From JALHTV01 sp049510055 (lineage in GTDB: Bacteria > Planctomycetota > Phycisphaerae > SM23-33): 64,000 nt of DNA. Each line of letters starts with the position of its first letter. Position 1 is the stretch's first letter. The position numbers and the translations under genes are program-made. Location of the stretch: NCBI GenBank assembly GCA_049510055.1, contig JBEKZI010000002.1:19020-83019 (forward strand), written 5' to 3'. A model generated the notes under the pieces. It saw only the letters and a program-made list of their open reading frames with translations. It had not been told where the DNA came from and searched no databases. Below, piece by piece: positions 16,253 through 27,621 of this stretch.

Positions 16253-17506
16253 ATGGGTTCGTTCATACGCCGTTTCGCGGGTGTGTTCCTGGGAATTCTC
16301 TTGTGTTGGAGCACGATGGCCTGGGGCCAAGGGGCCGCCAGGACGGCCACGTCCCGGCCTCGATCGCGGGGCGGGAGAGCGGCAGCCGTGACGACGACAG
16401 CTCCGGCCCCGGCCGCGGCCACGGCTCCGGCGGCCACCATGCCGGCGGAAGCGCTGCCGGAGATTCAGATTCCCGCGATGTCGCTGAAGTCCGGCCTGCT
16501 CGAGGCCGACCTGACCGTCGTCGACCGCTACATCGCCTTCTGGGTGGGCAAGCTGACTAACGCCACCGACGAGAACACCATTCTGGAAGCCCGCAAGCGT
16601 TTAATCACCGGTTATCGCAAGTACGACAGTTGGCAGTACCAGAACGTTTACGCGGGCCGGGCCTCCAAGGCCCTGCTTCCCCTGCTGGAGGTGCAGGAGG
16701 TGCAAAAACAGATCAACGCCGCCCTGGCGATCTCGCAGATGCGCCAGGTGACCGTTCAGCCGGCCCTGGAAGTGCTGGTGGTCAATCCCAATCCGGCCCT
16801 GCGGCTGTACGGCTGGGCGGGATACCGGGGCATCCGCATGCTGGTGCTGGGCCAGGGCAAAGAAGCGGTGGACGTGATGATGAAATCGCTGGCGAAGGCG
16901 TCGCTGACGGAGGATTCCGGGGCGGTGATGGGCGCGGTCCTGGGGATGATGTACCTGGACCCGGACCGCCCCTCGATGGTGACGCCGGTGATGTTCGAAG
17001 ACGCGCGCGAGCGGTTGTTCCAGACGTTCCGCCAGGCTTGGCCGCGGGTGTGCACCAAGGTGCTGGAGGGCGACGCGGATATGACCGCCGCCGCCGGCGA
17101 CGGGCTGAGCGCCCTGCGGAAAATGTCGGCCGGCGTGGCCGCCAAGGGAGAGATTCCGCAAGGGGCGGTGCAGATGATCGTAGACCTGGCGTCCTGCGCG
17201 TCCAAGGCCTATGCCAAGGCCGTGGGGAACGGCTTGCCGTCCGTCAGCGCCGAGGCGCTGCTTCGCGACAGCGAGGACGCCCTGAACGCCATCACGGAGC
17301 TGCGCCGGGCGCCGATTTCCGAAGCCCTAGCCGCCAAGAACGAGGCGGAACGCGCCGCGGCGGTCGATGACGCCGTCGACAAGTGGATCGACTTCCTCAA
17401 GAACGCCAACTGGCCGATTCAGGAGCCGAAGTTCCAGGCCTCCGCGGGGGCCGCCACGTCGCAGCCGGCCCCGGCAGCAGCGCCGGCCCCGACCTCGACC
17501 CCATAA
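16253..17506 (+). CDS. Secreted hypothetical protein, Ala/Pro-rich ends
   Basis: 417 residues; family not recognised. A signal peptide is evident (FAGVFLGILLCWSTMAWGQG, cleavage near residue 25), followed by a low-complexity Thr/Ala/Pro stretch to about residue 65. The middle (70-390) is predicted all-helical with short repeated helix pairs (VQPALEVLVVNPNPALRLYG, AVMGAVLGMMYLDPDRP), resembling an armadillo/HEAT-like scaffold. The C-terminus is again Ala/Pro-rich. GGAGG precedes the start by 11 bases. Likely periplasmic. It precedes the methyltransferase gene by 66 bp. Confidence 0.7.
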   Translation: MGSFIRRFAGVFLGILLCWSTMAWGQGAARTATSRPRSRGGRAAAVTTTAPAPAAATAPAATMPAEALPEIQIPAMSLKSGLLEADLTVVDRYIAFWVGKLTNATDENTILEARKRLITGYRKYDSWQYQNVYAGRASKALLPLLEVQEVQKQINAALAISQMRQVTVQPALEVLVVNPNPALRLYGWAGYRGIRMLVLGQGKEAVDVMMKSLAKASLTEDSGAVMGAVLGMMYLDPDRPSMVTPVMFEDARERLFQTFRQAWPRVCTKVLEGDADMTAAAGDGLSALRKMSAGVAAKGEIPQGAVQMIVDLASCASKAYAKAVGNGLPSVSAEALLRDSEDALNAITELRRAPISEALAAKNEAERAAAVDDAVDKWIDFLKNANWPIQEPKFQASAGAATSQPAPAAAPAPTSTP

Positions 17507-17572
17507 TCCCGTCCTACGGATAGAATGCATCCAACGTCGCGATTTGCGGCGCCTATCGGCAGGTGAATCGCC

Positions 17573-18799
17573 ATGTCCGCTCGCTCCATCGCCCAAGACC
17601 CGGCAGACTGGCGGACCTCGGTGGCGGTCGCCGCGCTGAACGAGCAGACCTTCATCCGTCTCGTGCTGAGCGGCCAGGTCGGTCCCGGCGCGCCGGGATC
17701 GCCGCGATGGAAAAAGGTTTCCGTCCGGCCGGTGCTCGTCCGCGGCCGGCGGTGCTGGCAATTCTCGTACTTCGACGCCGCCCGCAACGTCGTGGCCAAC
17801 TTCACCCGCGCCAAGCTGGACAAGCCCCTGGCGGACGTCCTGGCCATGCCTTTCGGCCACGTCGAGGTGCAATCGACCGCCGGCGGCCTGCACATCCGCA
17901 TCACGAAAAAGGGCAAGGTGCTGATGAGCCGCGGCAAGCCCGCCCCCGCGGCCGCCCCGGCCGACCTGGCCCACAACCGCCCCAAGGACTACCTGCTGCC
18001 GCCGGAAAGCCACGGGCCGTTCCTGCGGGCCATCGGCGTGGCCGATAGCCGCGGGCAGGTCCGGCCGACCATGCAGGGCAAGTTCGCGCAGGTGAACGAG
18101 TTCTTGCGCGTCATCGACCAGACGATCGCTCCGTTGGGCCGTGGCGGGCGGACTATTTCCATCGTCGATTGCGGCTGCGGCAGCGCGTACCTGACCTTCG
18201 CGGCGTTCCATTTTCTCCGCAATGTTCGCGGCCTGGACGTTCGTGTGGCCGGCATCGACGCCAAGGCCGATCTGGTCGCCAAGTGCGCGGCGCTGCAAAA
18301 GGAGCTGGGCTACCAAGAGCTGGAGTTCTCCGCCTGCACCATCGCCGACTATGCCCCGCCCGGGCCGGTGGACGCGGTGCTCAGCCTGCACGCCTGCGAC
18401 ACGGCCACGGATGAAGCTATCGCCCGCGGCGTGCAGTGGGGCAGTGCCGTCATCCTGGCCGCCCCGTGCTGCCAGCACGAGCTGCATCATCAGCTCAAGA
18501 CGGAACTGTTCCGCCCGCTGCTGCGGCACGGCATCCTCCGCGAGCGCCTGGCTGACCTGCTGACCGACGCGTTCCGCGCGGCCGCCCTGCGAATCACGGG
18601 CTACCGCACGGCCGTGGTGGAGTTCGTCTCGCCGGAACACACGGCCAAGAATCTCCTGATTCGCGCCGAGGCGGGCCTCAAGCCCGGGGCGGCGGAATTC
18701 ATCCGCGAATACCAGGCCCTCCGCGACTTCTGGCAAGTCCGCCCGGCCATCGAGGAATTGCTGGGGGAATCTTTTCGTCATTTCCTGGCAGCAGACTAG
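17573..18799 (+). CDS. SAM-dependent methyltransferase (Methyltransf_32-like)
   Basis: 408 residues. The N-terminal half is a poorly conserved domain ending in a linker with KDYLLPPESHGPFLRAIGV. The C-terminal half is a class I methyltransferase: motif I ISIVDCGCGSAYLTFAAFHF, then VAGIDAKADLVAKCAALQKE and VLSLHACDTATDEAIARGVQ, and APCCQHELHHQL. The DCGCGxAYLTF and HACDxAT motifs match the Methyltransf_32 (GSTCD/METTL25-like) group, whose substrate in bacteria is unknown, possibly RNA. Cytoplasmic. Confidence 0.8.
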   Translation: MSARSIAQDPADWRTSVAVAALNEQTFIRLVLSGQVGPGAPGSPRWKKVSVRPVLVRGRRCWQFSYFDAARNVVANFTRAKLDKPLADVLAMPFGHVEVQSTAGGLHIRITKKGKVLMSRGKPAPAAAPADLAHNRPKDYLLPPESHGPFLRAIGVADSRGQVRPTMQGKFAQVNEFLRVIDQTIAPLGRGGRTISIVDCGCGSAYLTFAAFHFLRNVRGLDVRVAGIDAKADLVAKCAALQKELGYQELEFSACTIADYAPPGPVDAVLSLHACDTATDEAIARGVQWGSAVILAAPCCQHELHHQLKTELFRPLLRHGILRERLADLLTDAFRAAALRITGYRTAVVEFVSPEHTAKNLLIRAEAGLKPGAAEFIREYQALRDFWQVRPAIEELLGESFRHFLAAD

Positions 18800-18922
18800 T
18801 ATTCCTCAGTGATTGTCCGGTAATCCGGTTCCCTTCCGGCCGTTTCAGTTGACGGGCGCTGCTGCGGCGGTGTTTACTATCGCCGGAGCCGCCGGCGGAT
18901 AGGCCAGACGAAAGGAATCGTG

Positions 18923-20809
18923 ATGAGATCGGGAAGAAAAACACTGCTCATCCTGGCGTGTGTGGTCGCGGTGGCCGTCGCCATCGTCGGCTGCGAGAAA
19001 AAGGCCGACCATCAGCCGACTACTCAGCCGGTTCGACCTAGCTCATCGCAAGCGGCCGCCACGCAAGCTGTTTCGCCTACGGGCCAGCAAATCTTTCGGC
19101 CGCGGGGCGGCGGGCTGGCGGGCATCTTCGGCCCGGCCACGGCGGAGGGCTACAAGCCCGTCATCGGCCGATTCGGCGGGCGGATCGTCTTGGCCGCAAT
19201 GGGGGAGCCCAAGACGTTCAATCCCATCGTCGCCAACGAGACCTCTAGCACCGACGTGGCCGGCTTGATGTGGGAAGGCCTGACCATCACCAATCCCTGG
19301 ACGACGGAGGTGGAGGCCAACCTGGCGATCAGTTGGACGCACGACGATAGTGGCCTCGTCTGGACCATCCGCCTGCGCCCGGGCGTCCAGTGGTCCGATG
19401 GCAAGCCTTTCACGGCGGACGACGTGGTATTCACCTACCAGACCCTCTACGACCCCAACATCAGTGCGCCAATGCGCGACCTGCTGAGCGGGCCGCACGG
19501 GGAGAAGTGGAAGGTCGAAAAAATCGACGACCTGACGGTGCGCTTCACGCTGTTCCAGAAAAACGCCATCTTTCCCGAGCTGATCGGCCAGGCGATCATC
19601 CCGCGGCACGCCTTCAAGCCGCTGGTGGACGGCGGGCGGTTCGACGCGGCCCTGGGGACCGACACGCCGCCGGAGAAGTTCGTGGGCACCGGCCCGTTCC
19701 TGCTGGCCCGCTACGAGATCGGCAACCGCGTCGTCATGAAGCGCAACCCGCTGTACTGGCGGACCAACGCCGCCGGCCAGCGCCTGCCGTATCTGGACGA
19801 GATGGTCTTTGTCACCGTGCCCGACTTCAACGTGCAGATGCTGAAGTTCCAGAATGGCGAGGTGGACGTGCTTCAGATGCGGCCGGCGGATTTCCCCATC
19901 CTGGCTAGCCAGCGCCACGCCGACTTCGACCTCTATCGCCTCGGCCCGCGCCTGGGCTGCTTCTTTCTGTTCTTCAACCAAAACAGCGGCTCGGACAAAG
20001 GCGGCAAGCCCTTCGTCGATCCGCGCAAGCTCACCTGGTTCCGCGACCCGCGCTTCCGCCAGGCCATGGCGTACGCCGTGGACCGCCGGAGCATCGTGAA
20101 CGACGTCTTCAACGGCCTGGCCTATCCTGAATACGCCGAATACCCCGACCAGCTCCACTTGCCGTTCGTCCCGCCGGATATGCCGCGGTTCGAATACAAT
20201 CCCGCCAAGGCCAAGGCGCTATTGGCCGAGATGGGCCTGAAGGATCGCAACGGCGACGGCGTGCTGGAGGACGCCGACGGCCGGGCGGTGGAGTTCAACC
20301 TCACCACCAACGCCGAGAACACCGACCGCGTCAAGGTGGCCGAGGTCATCCGCAAGGACCTGGAGAACCTGGGCATTCGCGTGAACTTCCGCCCGATGGC
20401 CTTCAACACGCTGGTCAGCAAGCTGGACGCCACCTTCGACTGGGAGGCCTGCCTGATGGGCCTGACGACCAGCCTGGACCCGCACTTCGGCGCCAACGTG
20501 TGGCTCAGCAGCGGGCAGACCCACATGTGGTTCCCCCAGCAGAAAACGCCCTCGACGAAATGGGAGGCGGAGATCGACAAGGTCTTCGCCGAAGGCATCC
20601 AGGAGCTGGACCCGCAGACGCGCGCGAAGATTTATTGGCGCTACCAGGAAATCGCCGCCGAGGAGCAGCCGCTGATCTACATCGTGACGCAGGAGGGCCT
20701 GGTCGCGATCCGCACCAAGTTCGCCAACGTCTTTCCCACGGGCCTGACGGCCATGCCGCAGTGGGGCGTGCTGAACCATCTGGAGGAGATTTACATTAAG
20801 GCGGATTAG
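18923..20809 (+). CDS. oppA: Peptide ABC transporter substrate-binding lipoprotein
   Basis: 628 residues from the ATG at 18923 (AAAGGA seven bases upstream; the preceding GTG at 18920 is also possible). N-terminal lipoprotein signal with lipobox AIVGC, then a Thr/Gln/Pro linker. The SBP_bac_5 fold is clear: PKTFNPIVANETSSTDVAGL, WTIRLRPGVQWSDGKPFTAD, then VMKRNPLYW. It binds oligopeptides or other small solutes in the periplasm and delivers them to OppBC. First gene of a five-gene operon. Confidence 0.9.
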   Translation: MRSGRKTLLILACVVAVAVAIVGCEKKADHQPTTQPVRPSSSQAAATQAVSPTGQQIFRPRGGGLAGIFGPATAEGYKPVIGRFGGRIVLAAMGEPKTFNPIVANETSSTDVAGLMWEGLTITNPWTTEVEANLAISWTHDDSGLVWTIRLRPGVQWSDGKPFTADDVVFTYQTLYDPNISAPMRDLLSGPHGEKWKVEKIDDLTVRFTLFQKNAIFPELIGQAIIPRHAFKPLVDGGRFDAALGTDTPPEKFVGTGPFLLARYEIGNRVVMKRNPLYWRTNAAGQRLPYLDEMVFVTVPDFNVQMLKFQNGEVDVLQMRPADFPILASQRHADFDLYRLGPRLGCFFLFFNQNSGSDKGGKPFVDPRKLTWFRDPRFRQAMAYAVDRRSIVNDVFNGLAYPEYAEYPDQLHLPFVPPDMPRFEYNPAKAKALLAEMGLKDRNGDGVLEDADGRAVEFNLTTNAENTDRVKVAEVIRKDLENLGIRVNFRPMAFNTLVSKLDATFDWEACLMGLTTSLDPHFGANVWLSSGQTHMWFPQQKTPSTKWEAEIDKVFAEGIQELDPQTRAKIYWRYQEIAAEEQPLIYIVTQEGLVAIRTKFANVFPTGLTAMPQWGVLNHLEEIYIKAD

Positions 20810-20818
20810 AAGGACGCC

Positions 20819-21787
20819 ATGGGCGCGTACATCGTTCGGCGCATCCTGATTACGCTGGTGATGCTGCTGGCGGCTTCGGTGCTGGGCTTCGGCGTCATGA
20901 AGCTCACGCCGGGCAATTATTTTCAGCGCCTGTTGCAGGACCCGCGGATCAACCGGACCTACGTCGAGCAGGAAATCGCCAAGCGCGGGCTGAACAAGCC
21001 CGTGACCCAACAATACGGCCTGTGGCTGTGGCGGTTGGGGCACGGGGACATGGGGACGAGCTTCATCCACAACCAGCCGGTCGCGAAGGTCATCGGCAGC
21101 CGGCTGATCAACACGCTGGTCATGAACCTGGCCGCCATCACGGTCACCTGGGTGCTGGCCATCCCGCTGGGCATCTACGCGGCCGTGCACCAGTACCGCT
21201 GGTCCGACAAGCTGCTCAGCGGCCTGAGCTTCGTGGGCATGAGCACGCCGGGCTTCTTTCTGGCCTTGCTGCTGATGTGGATTTTCTCGGGGCTACTGGG
21301 CCTGCTGCCGGCCGGCGGGCTGACCGGCGTGGACCACGACAGGCTCTCCGTCGCGGGCAAGTTGGCCGATTACGCCGCCCACCTGGCCATCCCGACCGTC
21401 GTGCTGTCGGTGGGCGCATTGGCCAGCCTCCAGCGGATCACGCGGGGCAACATGCTGGAGGTGCTCCGCCAGCAGTACATCGTCACCGCCCGCGCCAAGG
21501 GGCTCAGCGAGCGGCGGGTGATCTACCGCCACGCGCTCCGCAACGCGATCAATCCGCTGATCACGATCTTCGGCTACGAATTCGCCGGCCTGTTCAGCGG
21601 GGCGGCGCTGATGGAAATCATCCTGAACTATCCCGGCATGGGCATGCTCATGTACGACTCCATCCAGGCCAAGGACGAGCCGATGGTCATGGCCGGGTTC
21701 CTGATGGGCGCGATGATGCTGCTGCTGGGCAATCTCCTGGCCGACGTCCTGCTGGCCGTCGTCGACCCGAGGATCAGCTACCGGTAA
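20819..21787 (+). CDS. oppB: Peptide ABC transporter permease, OppB/DppB type
   Basis: 322 residues with six membrane helices. It begins MGAYIVRRILITLVMLLAAS, with the typical first helix and the periplasmic 'PG' loop, and the EAA motif lies in RAKGLSERRVIYRHALRNAI. One of the two inner-membrane permease subunits. Nine bases separate it from oppA. Confidence 0.92.
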   Translation: MGAYIVRRILITLVMLLAASVLGFGVMKLTPGNYFQRLLQDPRINRTYVEQEIAKRGLNKPVTQQYGLWLWRLGHGDMGTSFIHNQPVAKVIGSRLINTLVMNLAAITVTWVLAIPLGIYAAVHQYRWSDKLLSGLSFVGMSTPGFFLALLLMWIFSGLLGLLPAGGLTGVDHDRLSVAGKLADYAAHLAIPTVVLSVGALASLQRITRGNMLEVLRQQYIVTARAKGLSERRVIYRHALRNAINPLITIFGYEFAGLFSGAALMEIILNYPGMGMLMYDSIQAKDEPMVMAGFLMGAMMLLLGNLLADVLLAVVDPRISYR

Positions 21788-21792
21788 GAACC

Positions 21793-22916
21793 ATGGCCAA
21801 AGAAACGTTCCACGACGAGACGGCGGTGATGGCAGAGGCCATGGGGCCTTGGAAGCTGGCCTGGCGCCAGCTTTGCAGGCATCGCCTGGCCGTCTGGGCC
21901 GGGCGAATCCTCGTGGCCATGTATCTCATCATGCTGCTGGACGGTTTCCTGTGTCCCTACGATTACGACTCCCAGCGGCGCGACCACGCCTACCATCCGC
22001 CCAGCCGGCTGCACGTCTTCGACGCGCAGGGCCGGTTCCATCTCCGCCCGTTCGTCTACGGCAGCGGCTACACTTTCGATCCCGTCACGTTCGAGCGGCG
22101 ATGGACGGAGGACCCCGGTCAGATTTATCCGCTGCGATTTTTTGCCGCCGGCGACTCGACGACGATGCTGCTGAGCCTGATTCCGATTCATTGGCACTTG
22201 TTCGGCGTGGACGCCCCCGGGCGGCTGTACCTGCTGGGGGCCGACTACAACGGCCGCGACATCTTCAGCCGGCTGATCTTCGCCGGCCGCGTCAGCCTGA
22301 CCATCGGCCTGGTGGGCACGACCATCAGCATGGTCATCGGCATGCTCATCGGCGGGCTCAGCGGCACCCTCGGCGGCTGGGGCGACAATCTCATCCAGCG
22401 CCTCTGCGAGCTGATCATGCTCATCCCCGGCCTGTACACGTTGATGATCCTATACAACGCCCTGCCCGCGGGGCTCAGCAGCGTGCAGGTGTACTTCGGG
22501 GTGGTGGTGATCCTGGCCTTCATCGGCTGGGCGAGCCTGGCGCGGATCATCCGCGGCATGGTGCTGAGCATCAAGACCAGCGACTTCGTGACGGCCGCCC
22601 GGGCCGCGGGCGTCGGCCCTTGGCGGATCCTGGTCCGCCACGTGCTGCCCGGCACGTTCAGCTACGCCATCGTGGCCGCCTCGCTGAGTATTCCGGCCTA
22701 CATCCTGGGCGAGAGCGGCCTGAGCCTCATCGGCATGGGCATTCAGGACCCCACGCCCAGCTGGGGCAACATGCTCCACGATGCCGTCAACATCGCCGAG
22801 TTGACCAAGCATCCCTGGCTGCTGTGGCCGGGGGCGGCGATCTTCGTCACCGTGATGGCCTTCAACTTCCTGGGCGACGGCCTGCGCGACGCCCTGGACC
22901 CGCGCATGAGGACGTC

Positions 22917-22920
<4 letters not shown>
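21793..22920 (+). CDS. oppC: Peptide ABC transporter permease, OppC/DppC type
   Basis: 375 residues from the ATG at 21793. The first helix (VWAGRILVAMYLIMLLDGFL) is followed by a roughly 130-residue periplasmic insertion before LGADYNGRDIFSRLIFAGRV, larger than in classical OppC. The EAA loop AARAAGVGPWRILVRHVLPG and the end motif GDGLRDALDPRMR are typical. Its stop codon overlaps the oppD start (ATGA). Confidence 0.9.
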
Positions 22921-23952
<1,032 letters not shown>

Positions 23953-23960
<8 letters not shown>

Positions 23961-25011
23961 CGCCGGCGGCGACATCCTCCTGAAGGTCGAAGGGCTGCGG
24001 ACGTACTTCCCCGTCCGCCGCGGCCTGTTTTCGCGCGTCCACAATTACGTCCGCGCGGTGGACGGCGTGGACCTGACCGTCCGCCGCGGCCGAACGCTGG
24101 GGCTGGTGGGCGAGAGCGGCTCGGGCAAGACCACCGTGGGCCGGACGCTCCTGCGGCTGATGCCGGCCACGGCGGGGCGGGTGATCTTCGACGGCGTGGA
24201 CGTGTTTTCGCTGCGGCGCCGGCCGCTGCGAAGCCTGCGGCGGCGGATGCAGATGATCTTCCAGGACCCCGTCGGCTCGCTGAACCCGCGCATGTCGGTG
24301 GGGGACATCGTGGCCGAGCCGCTGGCGGTGCATCACATCGTGCCGCGCCGCCAGCGCCGCCGGCGCGTCGCGGAGATGCTGGAGCGCGTGGGCCTGTCGC
24401 CCGAACACGCCAACCGCTATCCGCACGAATTTTCCGGCGGCCAGCGGCAGCGGGTCGGCGTCGCGCGGGCGCTGGCGACCGGGCCGGACCTCATCGTGGC
24501 CGACGAGCCGGTCAGCGCCCTGGACGTGTCCATCCAGGCCCAGGTGCTCAATCTGCTGGGCGACCTCCAGGCGGAGATGGGCCTGGCGTACCTGTTCATC
24601 GCGCACAACCTGGCCGTCGTGGAGCACTTTGCCGACGAGGTGGCCGTGATGTACCTGGGGAAAATCGTCGAGCAGGCCTCGCGCGACGCCCTCTACGCCC
24701 GGCCGACTCATCCGTACACGCGGGCGCTGCTGTCGGCCGTGCCGCAGCCGGTCCCCGGCCGGCCGAAGCAGACCATACGCCTGGCGGGGGAAGTCCCCTC
24801 GCCGATCAATCCGCCGCCTGGATGTGCGTTCCATCCCCGCTGCCCGCTGACGCGCCAATTGGCTGAAGATACCGACGCCGGCCGGACGGTGACGATCCTC
24901 AGCGAGGGCGAGCCGGTGCGCATTCTGGCCCGTTGCATGACCGAGCAGCCGCGATTGCTCCCCATCCCCGACGACCCCACGCATTGCCACGCGTGCATGA
25001 TTCAGCAGTAA
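23953..25011 (+). CDS. oppF: Peptide ABC transporter ATP-binding protein, OppF type
   Basis: 352 residues. Starts [20 protein letters not shown] with the OppF-type FPVRRG insertion. Walker [10 protein letters not shown], signature [15 protein letters not shown], Walker [17 protein letters not shown], and C-terminal [14 protein letters not shown]. The second ATPase of the importer and last gene of the operon; the convergent rsgA ends 57 bp further on. Confidence 0.93.
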
Positions 25012-25067
25012 TCGCGAGTCGCGAATCTCGAATTGTTTTTCGACCTCCGACCTTCGACCTCCGAACT

Positions 25068-26198
25068 TTATTTCTCCCCCAGCGTCTCCAGAATCCGCAA
25101 GTAGCTCTCATAGCGTCGCGGGCGGATCATATTCGCCTCCACGGCCGCCCGGACGGCGCAATCCGGCTCGTGGGTGTGCGTGCAATCGCGGAAGTGGCAA
25201 CTGGGGGCGTACGCGTCGAACTCCGGGAAGTACCACGGCAGTTCGGCGGCCGCCAGGTCGACGCCCAGCTCGCGCACGCCGGGGGTGTCGACGACCAGCC
25301 CCCCGGCCGGGGGCGGCAGGTCGTAGATGCGGGCCGCGGCGGTGGTGTGCCGCCCGCGCTCGTCTCGCATGCGGATGGGCCGCGTGGCGGCGGCCGCGTC
25401 GGGAATCAGGGCGTTGATCAGCGTGCTCTTGCCCACGCCCGATGCCCCGGCCAGCACGGTCCGCCGGCCGGTCAGCGCCGCACGCAGTTCCTCCAGGCCC
25501 GCGCCCGTCAGGGCCGAGCAGAGGATCGTCTTCAGCCCCAGGTCGTCGAATCCTGCCAGGGTCGCCTTGGGCGGCTTGGCCAGGTCGATCTTGTTGATCG
25601 CCAGCAGCGGGCGCAGCTCGCCGCGCTCGGCCACGATGAGAAAGCGGTCCACCACGGCCGCCCGGAGCGCCGGCTGGCGCACCGACATCACAATCAGCAA
25701 CTGGTCCACGTTGGCGACCAGGACCTTCTCCAGATGCTGCGTTTCGTACTTGTCGAACCGCTTGGCCGATCGCGGCTGGGGGCGCACCAGCGCGCTGGAT
25801 CGCGGCTGGCGGGCCAGGATCATGCCGTCGGCGCGGTCTTTGTCGCCGCCGGCGGCGCTGACGTGCTCCCGCAGAGTTAATGCGACCGTCACGACGTCGC
25901 CGACGGCCAGGGCGCTGGAACCTTCCGGCGCGCGGAACGTCTTGACGATGCCGCACAATAGCGCCCGCCCCTGGATCCGCACGATCGCCCCGCCGGGGAA
26001 AAAGCCCATGACCAGCCCCTCGGCCTTGGGCAGGCCTTCCAGGTTTTCCTGCGGCGCCTCCAGGCGGTGGGCGGGCAGCTTTACCTCGCGGCGGGCAGAC
26101 CTGCGCTGAGACGTGGTCCTGTCGGCCACGTCATCGCTGGACATAGCGTTTTGCCAATCCTTGATGCGATGCTGAGATTTTCCTTTGTGTCGAGCCAC
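25068..26198 (-). CDS. rsgA: Ribosome small-subunit-dependent GTPase A
   Basis: 376 residues from a GTG at 26198; an ATG at 26144 is an alternative. Circularly permuted GTPase: G4 AINKID comes before G1 GASGVGKSTLIN, with G3 DTPGVRELG last. The OB-fold is N-terminal and the C-terminal zinc site has the Cys/His pattern PSCHFRDCTHTHEPDCAV. It checks the 30S decoding centre late in ribosome maturation. nfo lies 15 bp upstream on the same strand. Confidence 0.93.
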   Translation of the reverse strand: MARHKGKSQHRIKDWQNAMSSDDVADRTTSQRRSARREVKLPAHRLEAPQENLEGLPKAEGLVMGFFPGGAIVRIQGRALLCGIVKTFRAPEGSSALAVGDVVTVALTLREHVSAAGGDKDRADGMILARQPRSSALVRPQPRSAKRFDKYETQHLEKVLVANVDQLLIVMSVRQPALRAAVVDRFLIVAERGELRPLLAINKIDLAKPPKATLAGFDDLGLKTILCSALTGAGLEELRAALTGRRTVLAGASGVGKSTLINALIPDAAAATRPIRMRDERGRHTTAAARIYDLPPPAGGLVVDTPGVRELGVDLAAAELPWYFPEFDAYAPSCHFRDCTHTHEPDCAVRAAVEANMIRPRRYESYLRILETLGEK

Positions 26199-26213
26199 GG
26201 TTGATCTCGGTGT

Positions 26214-27080
26214 CTATGTTCGGCTATGAGTAGCGCACCGCACCAGCGAGCGAAGCAGGCGCGCATTGATCAGGTCCCACGCCCGGCCGCGATTGTCAAG
26301 GCCCTTGGGCGTTTCAAGAAGCCCTGCTACGGCGGCCAGGCGGGGATCGTTGACGAAATTTGCGAATCCCCGCCGGCCGATTTGCCCGCGGCCAATGTGG
26401 ACGTGGCGGTCCAGCCTGCTACCCAGCGGGCCCAGCGAATCGTTCAGGTGCACGGCCCCCAGGCGGTCGGGGCCGATGACGCGGTCGAATTCGGCCATCG
26501 TCTGCCGGTAAGCCTGCGGCGTGCGGACGTCGTACCCGGCGGCGAAGACGTGGCAGGTGTCCAGGCACACGCCGAACCGCTCGCCTTGCTCCAGCAGGGC
26601 CAGGATGTCCGCCAGCTCCCCGAATGTTCCGCCGATGGTGTGGCCTGCCCCGGCGGTGGTTTCCAGCAGTATCCGCGGGGAAGGGTGCGGGCAGGCAGCC
26701 ATGATCCGGTTGAGCGCCTCGGCGATGCGCCGGATACCTTCCTGCCGGTCGGGGCAGGAGCCGGGATGGATGACCAGGGCGTCGATCCCCAGCCGTCCGC
26801 AGCGGTCCAGTTCCTCGGCCGTGGCGGCCAGTGATTTTTGGCGGACTTCCTGCTCGCCGGCCAGGTTCACCAGGTACGAGCCGTGCGCCACGACCGGCCC
26901 GATTTCCAATTCCCGCCGCGTCCGCCGGAAAAGCTGGGCGGCCCGGGCCGTCAGCGGCGGCGCCGACCACTGCCGCTGATTGCGGACGAACATGGCCAGG
27001 GCGTCGAAGCCGTATTCACGGGCGCGGACCAGCGCCTGCTCCAACCCGCCGGCAATGCTCATGTGGGCGCCCAAAAGCAT
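26214..27080 (-). CDS. nfo: Deoxyribonuclease IV (AP endonuclease)
   Basis: 288 residues. Starts MLLGAHMSIAGGLEQALVRA, the conserved endonuclease IV N-terminus, and contains ALVIHPGSCPDRQEG, ILLETTAGAGHTIGGTF, FGVCLDTCHVFAAGYD and AVHLNDSLGPLGSRLDRHVH with the zinc-binding Glu, His and Asp residues. It cleaves DNA 5' of abasic sites in base-excision repair. Probably co-transcribed with rsgA. Confidence 0.94.
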   Translation of the reverse strand: MLLGAHMSIAGGLEQALVRAREYGFDALAMFVRNQRQWSAPPLTARAAQLFRRTRRELEIGPVVAHGSYLVNLAGEQEVRQKSLAATAEELDRCGRLGIDALVIHPGSCPDRQEGIRRIAEALNRIMAACPHPSPRILLETTAGAGHTIGGTFGELADILALLEQGERFGVCLDTCHVFAAGYDVRTPQAYRQTMAEFDRVIGPDRLGAVHLNDSLGPLGSRLDRHVHIGRGQIGRRGFANFVNDPRLAAVAGLLETPKGLDNRGRAWDLINARLLRSLVRCATHSRT

Positions 27081-27190
27081 GGCCGGATTTTACACAAGGG
27101 GCGGGTCGGGCGACATCGCCGGCTGTTTCGGCTGGTTTCGGTGGACAGCGCCGGCGGCTATGATGGTGGTGGCAAGGCGGGGCGGAACCC

Positions 27191-27613
27191 ATGGCCAAGA
27201 GCTACGAGACGATCGACCACCCGGCCGACGCCGGTCTGGAGGCCCGGGCCGACACGCTGGCGGAACTGCTGGAGGCGTTGGCCGAGGGCATGGCCGAGCT
27301 CATCTGTCCGCCGTCGTCGGTCGCTCCGGCGGCCTGGCGGACCGTGGCCGTCGTGGCCGAGGACCTGGAGGCTGCGGCCGTAGACTTCCTCAGCGCCGTC
27401 CTGAAGGTCATCCAGGTGGAGCACTTCATGGTGGCGCAGGTGAGCGTGCGCGAAGCCACGGGGAACGCCTTGTCGGCGGAGGTGGCGGGGGAGCCTTACG
27501 ACCCCGCCAAGCACGAGTTGGCGCGGGAGATCAAGGCCGTGACGTATCATCAATTGAAGATCGCCCGCGGCGAGGACGGCCGGTGGTTCGGCCGGGTCAT
27601 CTTCGACCTGTGA
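27191..27613 (+). CDS. Archease, RtcB-activating protein
   Basis: 140 residues. Matches the archease family along its length: YETIDHPADAGLEARADTLA, ALAEGMAELI, then VTYHQLKIARGEDGRWFGRV and a terminal IFDL whose Asp is a metal ligand in known archeases. The conserved metal-binding Asp is in HPADAGLEA. Archease promotes guanylylation and turnover of RtcB, encoded eight bases downstream, so the two genes form an RNA-ligation module. Confidence 0.9.
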   Translation: MAKSYETIDHPADAGLEARADTLAELLEALAEGMAELICPPSSVAPAAWRTVAVVAEDLEAAAVDFLSAVLKVIQVEHFMVAQVSVREATGNALSAEVAGEPYDPAKHELAREIKAVTYHQLKIARGEDGRWFGRVIFDL

Positions 27614-27621
27614 GGTGCGCC